A DNA stretch of 47,839 nucleotides from the NCBI GenBank assembly GCA_937901745.1, contig CALGSZ010000122.1, positions 1 to 47,839 of the forward strand, in the 5' to 3' direction. The notes under the pieces are model-generated. The model was given only the letters and a program-made list of their open reading frames with translations. It made no database searches and had not been told where the DNA came from. Source of the DNA: an uncultured Chloroflexota bacterium (lineage in GTDB: Bacteria > Chloroflexota > Chloroflexia > Thermomicrobiales > UBA6265). A program made the position numbers and the translations under genes. Within the stretch, counting starts at the first letter, position 1; each line of letters starts with the position of its first letter. This document shows positions 1 through 9,174 of this stretch, piece by piece.

Positions 1-2
1 TC

Positions 3-1151
3 GACCAGGGAAGCGCGTTGGCCCTCCTCGGATGGGCCCTGATGTACCGCGGAGATGCGGCCGCTGCCGAGCGCGCGTTCGCGGGCGCCAGGGCGAAAGC
101 GACTACCGCGCAGAATTCGTGGTTCGGCCTCTCGGAGCTGGTCGGATCGGCGTGCATCCTCGTCCAACGAGGCAAGCTATCCGAAGCTATCGACTTGTTC
201 CGGCGCGCCATCAAGCTGGATGCGCGCTATGCCTCGATGCACCTCGGCTACGTCTACATCGAGCGGAATCAGCTTGACGAGGCCGAGCGGCTTCTGTGGA
301 GCGCGGCAGCCACCCCTGAGCCAATGCGCCCGATGGTCCTGCAGAGCCGGATCTGGTGTGGTCTGGCTCAATTGGCGTGGGCGCGGGGGGATTTCGGGAC
401 TGCCCACGACGAAATCGAATGGGCCATCGACTACGCAAAAGAGCTGGGATCGATGCGATACGCGCGATACGCCCAAGCCCAGCAGGCGCGTTTTTGGCTG
501 GCCGAGGGCCAGCGTGAGCTTGTTGGCCGCTGGGCCGATGGCTGCGATCTGGATCCCTACGGGCCTCCAGACTACGAGCGCTTTTTCGAGCAGCTGACCT
601 TCGTGCGCCTGCTCATCGCCGACAATTGCGCGGAATCCGCGCTCGAGATCCTCGAGGTCGTAGGCGAGCAGGCCGCGGCACAGGGGCGGCTTGGCGACCT
701 CGTTGAGATACAGATGCTCTCCGCGCTTGCTCATCAGTGCGCGGGGAACCCGGTCAGGGCGCTCGATGCCATGGATCGGGCGCTGACGCTCGGGAGCCCG
801 GGTGGATACATGCGCGTCTTCGTCAATGAAGGCGAGGCGATCGTGTCGCTCCTCCGCCAACTGGTGACGCGCGGCGTCCTCGGCGGCTATGTGACGCGGG
901 TACTCGCCGCCACCGAGGGCGCTGTCGCGCTAGCGACCAAAGCCAGGGAGGACAAGATCAATTTCCTCAGCAAGCGCGAGATCGAAGTGCTGCGGTTGGT
1001 GGCAGACGGGCTGAGCAATCGCGACGTCGGCCAATACCTCTTCATCAGCGAGTCGACCGTCAAGCGACACCTCAGCACCATCTACGAGAAGCTGGCCGTC
1101 AAGAGCCGCACCCAAGCCATCGACCATGCCCGGCGAGCGGACTTGCTCTGA
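3..1151 (+). CDS. LuxR-family transcriptional regulator, 3' part (5' end outside window)
   Basis: The reading frame is open to the left window edge, so the real start lies outside and about 382 residues are visible. Most of the visible protein is made of helical repeats of TPR type (runs such as AAERAFAGARAKA and LGYVYIERNQLDEAERLL). The last ~65 residues are a LuxR/GerE helix-turn-helix (LSKREIEVLRLVADGLSN, then STVKRHLSTIYEKL). This is the C-terminal architecture of large MalT/LAL-type regulators, whose N-terminal half normally carries a P-loop ATPase. Such proteins bind promoter DNA with the C-terminal domain after ligand sensing by ATPase and TPR parts. The ATPase half is inferred from family knowledge, not seen. 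The gene ends 33 bp from the convergent DUF1269 gene. No target can be named. Confidence 0.88.
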   Translation, partial: DQGSALALLGWALMYRGDAAAAERAFAGARAKATTAQNSWFGLSELVGSACILVQRGKLSEAIDLFRRAIKLDARYASMHLGYVYIERNQLDEAERLLWSAAATPEPMRPMVLQSRIWCGLAQLAWARGDFGTAHDEIEWAIDYAKELGSMRYARYAQAQQARFWLAEGQRELVGRWADGCDLDPYGPPDYERFFEQLTFVRLLIADNCAESALEILEVVGEQAAAQGRLGDLVEIQMLSALAHQCAGNPVRALDAMDRALTLGSPGGYMRVFVNEGEAIVSLLRQLVTRGVLGGYVTRVLAATEGAVALATKAREDKINFLSKREIEVLRLVADGLSNRDVGQYLFISESTVKRHLSTIYEKLAVKSRTQAIDHARRADLL

Positions 1152-1184
1152 GGGCGTCCCGCCGGATGCGCCCGCGCCCTGAGG

Positions 1185-1670
1185 CTAGGCCGCGGCGAAC
1201 GCTTCCTGGAGTGCTGTTTCGTCGGCATCGCTGAGATTCGTCTGGATGATCTTGCCGCCGAACTCCTTCATCTCGGAGATGACCCTATCCGGCGTAACTT
1301 GGTGGATCAGCAGGAAGAGCGCCGACGTGCCTGGCTGGAGCGCGGCGCCGACCTCCTTGATAAAGCGGTCGTCGATGCCGAGGTCCACCATCTTGCCCGA
1401 CAAGGCGCCGGTCGTTGCGCCGACCAGCGCTCCCAGAACGGGCATGAGGAAGATGAATCCGATCAGCATCCCCCAGAAAGCCCCGGAGAGAGCGCTCGAG
1501 CCCGCCAGGCTCACCGACTGCTTGATCTTGACCTTGCCGTTCGGTCGTCGGACCACCACAACCGCATCGTCGAGGCCGATCAGCGCCTGCTTCTGGAGTT
1601 GCAGGATCTTGTCTCTGGCCTGCTCCGCAATCTGTTCCTCCGGGTACGCGACTACGACCAGCTGTCCCAT
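1185..1670 (-). CDS. DUF1269-family membrane protein
   Basis: A 161-residue protein matching the DUF1269 family in length and layout. An N-terminal segment (GQLVVVAYPEEQIAEQ) resembles a beta-alpha sensory fold and is followed by a helix and a short strand with VVVVRRPNGKVKIKQ. The centre is a Gly/Ala-rich hydrophobic stretch (about residues 58-95, with GAFWGMLIGFIFLMPVLGAL and a GATTGALSGK run) that may form a glycine-zipper hairpin in the membrane. The C-terminal third is soluble (LFLLIHQVTPDRVISEMKEF). An AAGGAATG ribosome site precedes the ATG. Members are often found near stress or general membrane genes, but no biochemical role is established. It converges with the LuxR gene. The family call is firm; the function is unknown. 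Confidence 0.85.
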   Translation of the reverse strand: MGQLVVVAYPEEQIAEQARDKILQLQKQALIGLDDAVVVVRRPNGKVKIKQSVSLAGSSALSGAFWGMLIGFIFLMPVLGALVGATTGALSGKMVDLGIDDRFIKEVGAALQPGTSALFLLIHQVTPDRVISEMKEFGGKIIQTNLSDADETALQEAFAAA

Positions 1671-2234
1671 GTCGCATTCCTTTCCCTTCGAGGCCGTGAC
1701 GACACGACGAGGACCCTCTCCTCCGTCGAGCAGTCACACTCGAACGACATCCTAAGAGGCTACGACTGCCGTGCGATTGGTCAAAAGTTGTAGGACGCCG
1801 GTTGTATTGTCAGCGTCGCGTGGCTAGCCCTGTCCGCTGTCGGGACGCGCTAGGCGATCTCGCGCCGTACGGTGGATCGTCCTCTCGCGGACGGTCCTGC
1901 TCAACGGACCGCGCACTCCAATCCCTAGCCGCTAATGGGTGAATCGTCGCCCCGAGTCCTGTCGACGCGGCTCCTTGCTGCACTTGGACAAGACCGGAGT
2001 CACTTCCGAGTCCACGTCGGCGCCCGCATCACTTTGCATCCGCTGATTACGACTTTCGAACCATCGCCAAGCGTGAGCCCCCCTGTACGCTCTGAGCGAT
2101 CAATTTCCGCCGACCCTGGCCATCGCGGGGAACCAGCTTTTCAGCCAATAGAGGTGTTTCAGCCAACGGGGAAGAGTCCCGAGCGGTCGGCGCTGCGATG
2201 CCATGACTCAGAGTTGAGATGGAGTGAACATGCA
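1671..2234. other. Intergenic region without a recognised gene
   Basis: This 564-bp gap separates the divergent DUF1269 and M20 peptidase genes. The peptidase frame stays open upstream to position 1935, but that extension has no family similarity or ribosome site and is rich in Pro/Ser/Arg, so I treat it as non-coding. A TTGACC and a TAGGAT (minus strand, about 1750-1785) are spaced too far apart (24 bp) to be one standard promoter. Nothing else stands out. Confidence 0.4.
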
Positions 2235-3623
2235 ATGGCACTGCCGAGCGACGCCGCGCGCCGATATGCGCGCGCCAACGGACAACGGTTCGTTGAAGAG
2301 CTCTACGAGCTCCTGCGCATCCCCAGTCTCAGCGCCGATCCCGCGCACGCCGAGGACGTGCGCCAGGCCGCCGAGTGGCTAGCGAGCCACCTGCGCGGCC
2401 TCGGTGCCGAGAACGTGGCGGTGATGCCGACGGCAGGGCACCCGGTCGTCTATGGCGAGTGGTTAGGGGCCGGTCCGGACAAGCCGACGGTGCTCGTCTA
2501 CGGCCATTACGACGTGGTGCCAGCGGCGATGGAGGACGGCTGGGAGACTCCACCGTTCGAGCCCGTCGAGAAGGACGGCAAGATCTACGCCCGCGGCGCG
2601 ACCGACGACAAGGGGCAACTCTTCATCCATCTCAAGGCCCTCGAGGCGTACACGCAGAACGGCGATGGCCCCCCGGTCAATCTGAAATTCCTGCTCGAAG
2701 GAGAAGAGGAGATTGCCTCTCCCAACCTGCGCCCCTTTATCGAAGAACACCTCGACCTGCTCGAGGCCGACGTCTGCGTCATCAGCGACTCCTCGATGCC
2801 TAGCATCGACGAGCCGGCGATCACCCACAGTCTGCGCGGCATGACCTACCTCGAAATCGAAGTCCGGGGACCGCGCGAGGACCTTCACAGCGGGTTCTTC
2901 GGTGGCGCGACGCACAATCCCGCGCTTGCGCTCGTCGAGATCCTGGGCAAACTGTACAACCCGGACAATACCGTCGCGGCGCCTGGTTTCTATGAAGACG
3001 TCGTGCCCCTCTCGCAAGAAGAGCGCGACATGGTCGCGAAAACCGCGATCAGTGACGACCAGTTCAAGGACGCCACCGGCGTCCCAGGCGTCTGGGGCGA
3101 CCAGCGCTTCACGATCAAAGAGCGCGTTTCAGCTCGCCCGTCGCTCGATATCAACGGGATGTGGAGTGGCTACACCGGCCCTGGTCCCAAGACGATCATC
3201 CCCGCGTCGGCGGGAGCCAAAGTCAGCTCGCGCCTGGTCGGCAATCAGGACCCGCACAAGATTTTCGACGTCCTCAAACGGCACATCGAGTCGGTCGCGC
3301 CGTCGACGGTGACGGTCGAGGTCAGGCTCCTGACTACCGGCTTGCCGGCGTTGATCCCGTTCGATCTGCCGGAAATGCAGGCTGCCGCCCGCGCGTACGA
3401 GAAAGGCTGGGGGCACCAACCGGTCTTCACGCGCGGCGGCGGCAGCATCCCGATCGTGGCTGACATCCGCGAGCTGTTGGAAGCGCCGGTAGTGATGATG
3501 GGCTACGGCCTGGACAGCGATGGCCTGCATTCGCCCAACGAGCATTACACCATCGAGATGTTCCACCGAGGCATCGAGACCGCGATCGTCTACCTGGAAG
3601 AGCTCGCGCTCTTGCCTCGCTGA
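2235..3623 (+). CDS. M20-family metallopeptidase (dipeptidase-like)
   Basis: A 462-residue zinc-dependent exopeptidase or amidohydrolase of the M20/ArgE/DapE/CNDP type, at the usual length for bacterial M20 dipeptidases. Visible motifs in order are GHYDVVPA (metal ligand His91, with Asp93 beside it), YARGATDDKGQ (bridging Asp), LEGEEEIASPNL (catalytic Glu and metal Glu), ISDSS (metal Asp), a lid/dimerisation domain starting near THSLRGMTYLEIEV with DLHSGFFGG, and a C-terminal SPNEHYTIEMF carrying the last metal His. The ATG at 2235 begins right before the conserved N-terminus (FVEELYELLRIPS); an upstream extension lacks similarity. Two transporter genes follow in the same direction (AbgT-like, then GltS-like), so a role in cleaving an imported acyl-amino acid or dipeptide, for example a p-aminobenzoyl-glutamate-like compound, is plausible but inferred. 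The substrate cannot be read from sequence. Confidence 0.93.
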   Translation: MALPSDAARRYARANGQRFVEELYELLRIPSLSADPAHAEDVRQAAEWLASHLRGLGAENVAVMPTAGHPVVYGEWLGAGPDKPTVLVYGHYDVVPAAMEDGWETPPFEPVEKDGKIYARGATDDKGQLFIHLKALEAYTQNGDGPPVNLKFLLEGEEEIASPNLRPFIEEHLDLLEADVCVISDSSMPSIDEPAITHSLRGMTYLEIEVRGPREDLHSGFFGGATHNPALALVEILGKLYNPDNTVAAPGFYEDVVPLSQEERDMVAKTAISDDQFKDATGVPGVWGDQRFTIKERVSARPSLDINGMWSGYTGPGPKTIIPASAGAKVSSRLVGNQDPHKIFDVLKRHIESVAPSTVTVEVRLLTTGLPALIPFDLPEMQAAARAYEKGWGHQPVFTRGGGSIPIVADIRELLEAPVVMMGYGLDSDGLHSPNEHYTIEMFHRGIETAIVYLEELALLPR

Positions 3624-3848
3624 GGCGGTATTCCGCCGCTCTCCGCCGCCGGCAACTCGAAACCAACCGGGCAATCCCGAGGGCGCGGTGCGGAGGGGCA
3701 AGGAGAGGAACGGAATGGGCTACTCGTTTGACCGCCAACTCGAGGAGGGCTTGCCCGTCACTCGGGAACGCCCGGCCGATTGGGGGGATGAGCGGGGCAG
3801 GAACCTGACGATTCGCGCGAGCAACGTTCGCACCGGGAGAGGGCGAGG

Positions 3849-5528
3849 ATGAGTAGCGCGGCGGTCACAGCAGAAAGCGGTGAAGTCCAGGGCTTTACCC
3901 AGAGATTGCTCGGCGGCATCGAGAAGGTTGGGAACAAGGTTCCCCACCCGGTCTTGATCTTCCTGTACCTGATCGCCCTGGTCTTCGCGCTCTCTGTCAT
4001 TCTTGACCTGCTCAACGTCGGCATTACCGAAGAGATCATCGTTCCCACGTCGCCGCCCGTGGCCGACCTGGACGACTTGCCCGCGGGTTCGACCGCGCTG
4101 CCCGTGGTGGTCGAGCCAACCTACAGCGACGACTTCACAATCGAGCGAGTCAGGGTGGAGATCAAGAGTCTCCTCTCGATTGATGGCCTGCGCTTCTTCT
4201 TCACGTCATTCGTCAACAACTTCGCGGGCTTCAGCGTCGTCTCCGTGATCTTCGTGGCGATGATCGGTGTCGGCGTGGCCGAAGAAGCCGGGTTGATGGG
4301 GGCGCTGATTCGCAAGCTCGTACAGGTGGCGCCGGCGCGGGCGCTCACGTTCATCATCATCCTGATCGGCGGTCTATCGAGCGTCGCCACCGATGCCGGT
4401 TACTTGATCTTGATTCCTCTTGCCGGCGCCGCCTTCCTGACAGTGAAACGGCATCCGCTGGCCGGGATTGCGGCGGCCTACGCCGGGGTCAGCGCCGCCT
4501 TCTCGGTCAATGTGCTGATCGCGCCGCTCGACGCATTGCTAACCGAGATGACCAACGAGGCGATGCAGGTCGCGCAACCGGGCGAGTCGATCACGATTAC
4601 CGCGAACCTCTACTTCTCGATCGCCTCGACGATCGTAATGGCGGTGATCATGACGATCATCACCGAAAAGATCATCGAGCCGAGCCTTGGCGTCTTTCAG
4701 CCATCGTCATCACCAGGCGCGGACGGTGACATCGGCGAGCAACCGGCCGAAGCCATCGTCGATCCCGCTGCTGAATCGCGCGGGCTCCGGTACACGCTGT
4801 TCGGACTGATCGGCGCGATCATCGTCATCGCCCTCCTGGCGGTGCCGTCGGGAGCGCCGCTGCGCGATCCGAACAACGGCGACCTCATCGGCAACACGCC
4901 GTTCATGGGCAGTCTGATTTTCCTAATCTCGCTGATCTTCCTGGTCTGCGGAATTTGCTACGGGATCGGCGCTCAAACGCTCAAGAGCAGCGTCGACGTC
5001 ATCAACTGGGTCACGAAGACGTTCGCCAGTCTGTCTGGTCTCATTTTCATGTTGCTGATCATCAGCCAGTTCATCGCCTACTTCAATTTCAGCAACATGC
5101 CGAACGTCATTGCCGGCGGAATGGCGCACCTGCTCGAGCGGGCCGATGTCAACGAGGTGCTGTTGCTGATCGGCTTCATCCTGGTCATCTGCCTGCTCGA
5201 CATCATCATCCCCGGCTCTCTGCCGAAGTGGGCGATCTTCGCGCCCATTTTCGTCCCTATCTTCGTCAATCTCGGCGTGTCGCCGCAGACCGTGTTGGCC
5301 GCCTACCGCATCGGCGATTCGCCGATGAACGTGATCACCCCGCTCATGGTCTATCTACCCTTCATCGTCATCGTCGCGCAGCGGTACGACAAGAGCACGG
5401 GCATCGGGACGATCATCTCCCTCATGATCCCGTACACGCTGATTCTCCTCGTGCTTTGGATCGTTTTCTTCGTCCTCTGGTATCTCGTCGGTATCCCACT
5501 GGGGCCAGGGTATCCGGTCGGCTTGTGA
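3849..5528 (+). CDS. AbgT-family transporter
   Basis: A 559-residue polytopic membrane protein. The N-terminus GIEKVGNKVPHPVLIFLYLI is characteristic of the AbgT (p-aminobenzoyl-glutamate transporter/YdaH) family. Family hallmarks further on include GVGVAEEAGLMGALIRKLV, the re-entrant hairpin region SSVATDAGYLILIPLAGAAF and, near the C-terminus, GDSPMNVITPLMVYLP. Two extramembrane insertions are visible: an acidic loop after the first helix (about residues 60-105) and another near residues 285-310. The protein is somewhat longer than E. coli AbgT (about 510 aa). Characterised members import p-aminobenzoyl-glutamate or export sulfonamides with the proton-motive force. An AG-rich ribosome site (GGGAGAGGGCGAGG) abuts the ATG. 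It lies between an M20 peptidase and a GltS-type carrier, which supports a glutamate-conjugate role. Confidence 0.9.
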   Translation: MSSAAVTAESGEVQGFTQRLLGGIEKVGNKVPHPVLIFLYLIALVFALSVILDLLNVGITEEIIVPTSPPVADLDDLPAGSTALPVVVEPTYSDDFTIERVRVEIKSLLSIDGLRFFFTSFVNNFAGFSVVSVIFVAMIGVGVAEEAGLMGALIRKLVQVAPARALTFIIILIGGLSSVATDAGYLILIPLAGAAFLTVKRHPLAGIAAAYAGVSAAFSVNVLIAPLDALLTEMTNEAMQVAQPGESITITANLYFSIASTIVMAVIMTIITEKIIEPSLGVFQPSSSPGADGDIGEQPAEAIVDPAAESRGLRYTLFGLIGAIIVIALLAVPSGAPLRDPNNGDLIGNTPFMGSLIFLISLIFLVCGICYGIGAQTLKSSVDVINWVTKTFASLSGLIFMLLIISQFIAYFNFSNMPNVIAGGMAHLLERADVNEVLLLIGFILVICLLDIIIPGSLPKWAIFAPIFVPIFVNLGVSPQTVLAAYRIGDSPMNVITPLMVYLPFIVIVAQRYDKSTGIGTIISLMIPYTLILLVLWIVFFVLWYLVGIPLGPGYPVGL

Positions 5529-5565
5529 ACGCCGCGCGCGTCCTCGAGCGGGCGAAAGGGAGGCT

Positions 5566-6975
5566 ATGTCTGCGCAGGACATCGGGTTGGCCATGGTCAC
5601 CCTGTCGCTCGTCTTCGCCGGGGCGGCACTGATCCGCCGCTGGGTGAGGTTCCTACGGTCACTGTTCATACCGACCGCGGTGATCGGCGGTTTCCTTGGG
5701 CTTGTCCTCGGTCCAGAGGTGCTCGGCCGTCTGACCGACGGGGAAGGGATATTTTCGAGCGCCACCTTCCGGGTCTGGGAGGTCACGCCGGGACTGCTCA
5801 TCAACGTGATGTGCGCTTCGCTCTTGCTAGGCGAGCGACTGCCGCCGGTCAAGACGATCTGGAGCGTCTCCGCTCCGCACGTCATCATGGCCGGCATCGC
5901 TTCGGCCGGGCAGTACGCGATCGGCGGCATCCTGGTCCTGCTGCTGATCCGTCCCCTGTGGGACACGCCACCCGAGGCTGGCGCCCTGATCGAGATGTCG
6001 TTCGCCGGCGGGCATGGCACCCTGGCCGGCTTGAGCGGCGTCCTCGATGAACATGGAGTCGGCGAGCTTCTCGACGTTGGGCTCGGTCTGGCGACGATCG
6101 GCATGGTCACCGGCGTCGTCGTCGGCACCCTCCTGGTCAACTACGCGGTCAAATCGCCCTCGATCCCGATTGCCCGCCAGAATCCAACGACGCCAGACGA
6201 GGACCTTGACATCGATCACCACATGCCGAGTCCAGATGACCCGCCGCTGGACGAGTCGCGGGGGATGGGCCAACTCACGGCCGCGGCCGTTTTCCTCGGC
6301 GTCTCGATCGCGGTTGGCATCGCCATCCTGGAAGGGCTGAGATGGGCGACCAACCAGGCCGGTTCGACCATCTTTGACCAGTTCCCCCTCTTCCCGTTCA
6401 CGATCATCGGCGGCGTCATCGTCCAACTCTGCGCGGTCCGGTTCGACTTCGAGTGGGCGGTCAACCGCCGGGCCGTCGAAGGGATTGGTGGGATCTCGGT
6501 CGATGGCATCATCATCTGCGCCATCGGCACGCTCTCGCTCGGCGCGCTTGCCGATAACATCCCGCTCTTGCTGATCATGTCGGTCGGGTCCGTGGCCTGG
6601 AGCGTCTTCCTAGTGTTGGGGCTCGGCAAACGCATCTTCGCGCGGGATTGGTTCGAGCATTCGGTCGCCGAGTTCGGTGAGTCGCAGGGCAACGTGGCGA
6701 CCGGGTTCATGCTGGTCGACATGGTCGATCCAGCCCGGCGGACCAACGTCATCACCGCCTACGGTTACCGCCAGCTCGTAACCCGGCCGTTGGTCGGCGG
6801 CGGGTTCGTCACTGCGCTCGCCGTGCCATTGATTGCCGAATGGGGACTGACCGCCTTCACGATCGCCACCGCTGCCATCTCGATCGCGTTCGGTGTCTGG
6901 GGTATCCGACAGCACGCAGCGGGGACGGTTGAGCCGGTCCCGGCGTCGCGGGCTGCGCCTCCCGGGCCCGGATGA
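5566..6975 (+). CDS. Sodium/glutamate symporter family (GltS-like) transporter
   Basis: A 469-residue integral membrane protein related to the GltS/ESS family. Two inverted membrane halves are visible. The first has FIPTAVIGGFLGLVLGPEVLG and the family-typical GGHGTLAGLSGVL; the second has FPFTIIGGVIVQL and, later, ESQGNVATGFMLVDMVDPA. A hydrophilic loop of about 45 residues with an acidic/His patch (DEDLDIDHHMPSPDDPP) separates the halves, making it longer than E. coli GltS (401 aa). The start has a clean GGGAGG ribosome site. It follows the AbgT gene by 37 bp and probably shares its transcript. Known members co-transport Na+ and glutamate; here it may handle glutamate released by the upstream peptidase, which is inference from context. 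Similar proteins of unknown substrate exist. Confidence 0.85.
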   Translation: MSAQDIGLAMVTLSLVFAGAALIRRWVRFLRSLFIPTAVIGGFLGLVLGPEVLGRLTDGEGIFSSATFRVWEVTPGLLINVMCASLLLGERLPPVKTIWSVSAPHVIMAGIASAGQYAIGGILVLLLIRPLWDTPPEAGALIEMSFAGGHGTLAGLSGVLDEHGVGELLDVGLGLATIGMVTGVVVGTLLVNYAVKSPSIPIARQNPTTPDEDLDIDHHMPSPDDPPLDESRGMGQLTAAAVFLGVSIAVGIAILEGLRWATNQAGSTIFDQFPLFPFTIIGGVIVQLCAVRFDFEWAVNRRAVEGIGGISVDGIIICAIGTLSLGALADNIPLLLIMSVGSVAWSVFLVLGLGKRIFARDWFEHSVAEFGESQGNVATGFMLVDMVDPARRTNVITAYGYRQLVTRPLVGGGFVTALAVPLIAEWGLTAFTIATAAISIAFGVWGIRQHAAGTVEPVPASRAAPPGPG

Positions 6976-6980
6976 TCGCG

Positions 6981-7023
6981 GCCGAGCGGGACTGCCCTAG
7001 TACGTGCCGGGCGAGCGCTCGGC
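6981..7023. terminator. Candidate weak bidirectional terminator hairpin
   Basis: An 8-bp inverted repeat (GCCGAGCG / CGCTCGGC) with a 27-nt loop lies between the convergent GltS-like and Vps62-like genes. No T-run follows on either strand, so the call rests on position and symmetry only. Confidence 0.3.
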
Positions 7024-7116
7024 GGAGGACATCGTCCACGAGGCGAAACCGAGCGAGGTAGCGGTGGCCTAACCGGCCAGCGTATGCGCGTGGGTCTAGA
7101 GGATGGGCTTGTCCGC

Positions 7117-9174
7117 TCACGCGAGCGAGGGCGGTGCTTCCGCGCCGGCATCGAGAACGGGCGCGGGGGCGAGGCCGGTTCGATCCTCGTCAGTCTGCTT
7201 CGGTCGCCAATCACGCGTGAACTTGAGGTAGAGCATGGTCATACCGATCACCGAGAGGGGCAGCATGATGGCGTAGACGAGGCTGCTCAGCCAATTCACG
7301 TACCGCACCTCTGGCTCTGCCAGGATCAGCAAGGCAAGTCCGACGATGGGACCCGGCGCGACACCGACGAACGAGAAGACCAGGGCGTTCCCGGCCGCCT
7401 GCCGCCACCGTCCGGCGACGGCGCGCCCGCTCTCGTCCAAGGACCGCCGTGCTCCCGCGCCGTCGAGCAGGACCGCCTGCGAGACGAAGAGCCAGCGGAC
7501 GGCGCGCGAGATCGCCCAGGGGATCCCGACGACAGACAGAGTCAGCAGCACGATGATGCCGACCGAGCGTGCGACGCCGCCGACGAGCGGGCGGATGCGC
7601 GCGAAAACGTGCCGATATGCCACGGCGAACGTCGGCCGGCGACCTGCCTCGATCTCACCGACGGCGGCGATCACTGCCGGAGCGACGAGGATCAAGCTGA
7701 GAAGCTCTTGCAGGCCGCCGATCGTCAACGCGATTGCAAGGCGGGAGCCCGGGCTGGCATCCATCGTTTGAAATAGCTGCTTCCCCGGTGGGTATTCGAC
7801 GAAAGCGAATTGGATGAGATTGGCGAAGACGCCGATCGGGACCAGGACCAGTCCCAAGGTCGCGAACAGGCGCCAATCGTCGATATAAATCCGCGATGCC
7901 GCCAGCAGGTTGGATGCGCTGACGCGTATCAGCAGAACGGCGGCGAAGACCGCCGCCACGAACAGCAGCACGAGCAACCTTGGATAGACGACCGAACGGG
8001 TCAGCAGGAACGAGCTGTATTCGACCGCCGTGCAGAAAATTGAAGTCGGACCGGGGCCGAAAGTGACCGATTCTGGCAGCTTGAGACTGGAGTCGCGTAA
8101 GCCTTCTTGCCATGGAAAGGGATTGGTCCATCTCTCGCGGATTCCGGGACTGTTTGGGCCGTTGTAGAAGGCGGGTTGGCGCTCGCCCCAGCGACCGAGC
8201 CAGGCCAGAGCGGCATCGGGTCCGGTGGCGGCGGCGAGGTCGTGCGAGGCGAGGATGACCGCGGGCTCGATGCGATCCGACGGGCCGGTGGTGACGTCGC
8301 AGCCGAATCCGGAGTTGTCTTCGCCCCAGGCCATGTAGACGCCGCTGCCGAACTTGTTGGCGTGCGAGCCGGCTCCGGGATAGACGACGGGATGGTTGCC
8401 CTCTTTTGTCAGCTTCTCGTCAGTCCACCCGGCGCGCTCTCCCCCGCCGTGGGACGAGTAGCCCACTTCGACAGGTTGGCCGCTCAGCGCCGCCGCCGGC
8501 GAATCGGCGTCGAAGACCAACTGGATCATCTCCCAGTCGCCCTCGTGCGTGTTGTTGAAGTCGTTGAAGACGTACCAGAACCAGTACTGGACGACGACGT
8601 GGCTCTCGGCGGTGATGACGTTGGCGTAGACCACCGGTTCGTGCCCCACCATCCGCTGGCGGAACCACCGCTCGTAGTCGCACCGGGGCCGGCGCGGGTT
8701 GCCGGGAAAGTCGAGGAAGGACGTGTCGTCCGCGCTCAATACGTCGGACCCACTTGGCGCCATCTGGACGGTTTCGTTGTCGGTCCTGGACCGGCCAGTG
8801 ATTCGGCGGAGCGCCACCTGAGGATCGTCGAACACGATCTCCACGGGGGCCGGCAGGAACGCTTCGCCGTTGCTGTCGCAGGGGTGCTCTTGCCGCTTGA
8901 GCATCACGATCGGGGCGAAGGCGTCGGCGAGTTGTTGCTCCACCGAGGCCGTTTGCGGAGCGGCCCCCTCGACGCACTCGGCCGGCGTCATGGACGGCGC
9001 GCAGATCGAGCCGCTCGACGGCGACGCGGCGGAAGCGTTGGCGAAACCCGCCAGGATGCCGATCGCCATGCCCAGCGCGATCATCACACGATCGTCGGGG
9101 CGCCATACGACCCCTCGTCTGGTCGCGTTGCGTGGCCGCGATCCCCTCGGTTCCCTGCAGCTCGTCAGTGACAC
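7117..9174 (-). CDS. Vps62-related extracytoplasmic domain fused to a polytopic membrane domain
   Basis: A 685-residue protein. An N-terminal hydrophobic segment (MIALGMAIGILAGFANASA, about residues 31-49) looks like a signal peptide or anchor. An N-terminal half of about 330 residues follows, resembling Vps62/DUF946-type proteins: YWFWYVFNDFNNTHEGDWE, SSHGGGERAGW and VVYPGAGSHANKF are the recognisable blocks. The C-terminal half (from about residue 385) contains at least six hydrophobic segments and ends in a soluble Pro/Ala-rich tail. I chose the GTG at 9174 because AAGGA lies 7 bp upstream; an ATG at 9084, directly at the hydrophobic segment, is the alternative. Function is unknown. The Vps62 block may be a hydrolase-like or binding domain facing outward, which is inference. 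The gene stands alone between convergent and divergent neighbours. Confidence 0.72.
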   Translation of the reverse strand: MSLTSCREPRGSRPRNATRRGVVWRPDDRVMIALGMAIGILAGFANASAASPSSGSICAPSMTPAECVEGAAPQTASVEQQLADAFAPIVMLKRQEHPCDSNGEAFLPAPVEIVFDDPQVALRRITGRSRTDNETVQMAPSGSDVLSADDTSFLDFPGNPRRPRCDYERWFRQRMVGHEPVVYANVITAESHVVVQYWFWYVFNDFNNTHEGDWEMIQLVFDADSPAAALSGQPVEVGYSSHGGGERAGWTDEKLTKEGNHPVVYPGAGSHANKFGSGVYMAWGEDNSGFGCDVTTGPSDRIEPAVILASHDLAAATGPDAALAWLGRWGERQPAFYNGPNSPGIRERWTNPFPWQEGLRDSSLKLPESVTFGPGPTSIFCTAVEYSSFLLTRSVVYPRLLVLLFVAAVFAAVLLIRVSASNLLAASRIYIDDWRLFATLGLVLVPIGVFANLIQFAFVEYPPGKQLFQTMDASPGSRLAIALTIGGLQELLSLILVAPAVIAAVGEIEAGRRPTFAVAYRHVFARIRPLVGGVARSVGIIVLLTLSVVGIPWAISRAVRWLFVSQAVLLDGAGARRSLDESGRAVAGRWRQAAGNALVFSFVGVAPGPIVGLALLILAEPEVRYVNWLSSLVYAIMLPLSVIGMTMLYLKFTRDWRPKQTDEDRTGLAPAPVLDAGAEAPPSLA

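Noticed and set aside
1935..2234. Upstream extension of the M20 peptidase
   Set aside because: No similarity to the family, Pro/Ser/Arg-rich, and the ATG at 2235 sits exactly at the conserved N-terminus.
8107..9171. Long plus-strand open frame (354 codons) opposite the Vps62-like gene
   Set aside because: It is antisense to a gene with recognisable motifs and is rich in Gly/Arg/Val with no family blocks; typical high-GC shadow frame.
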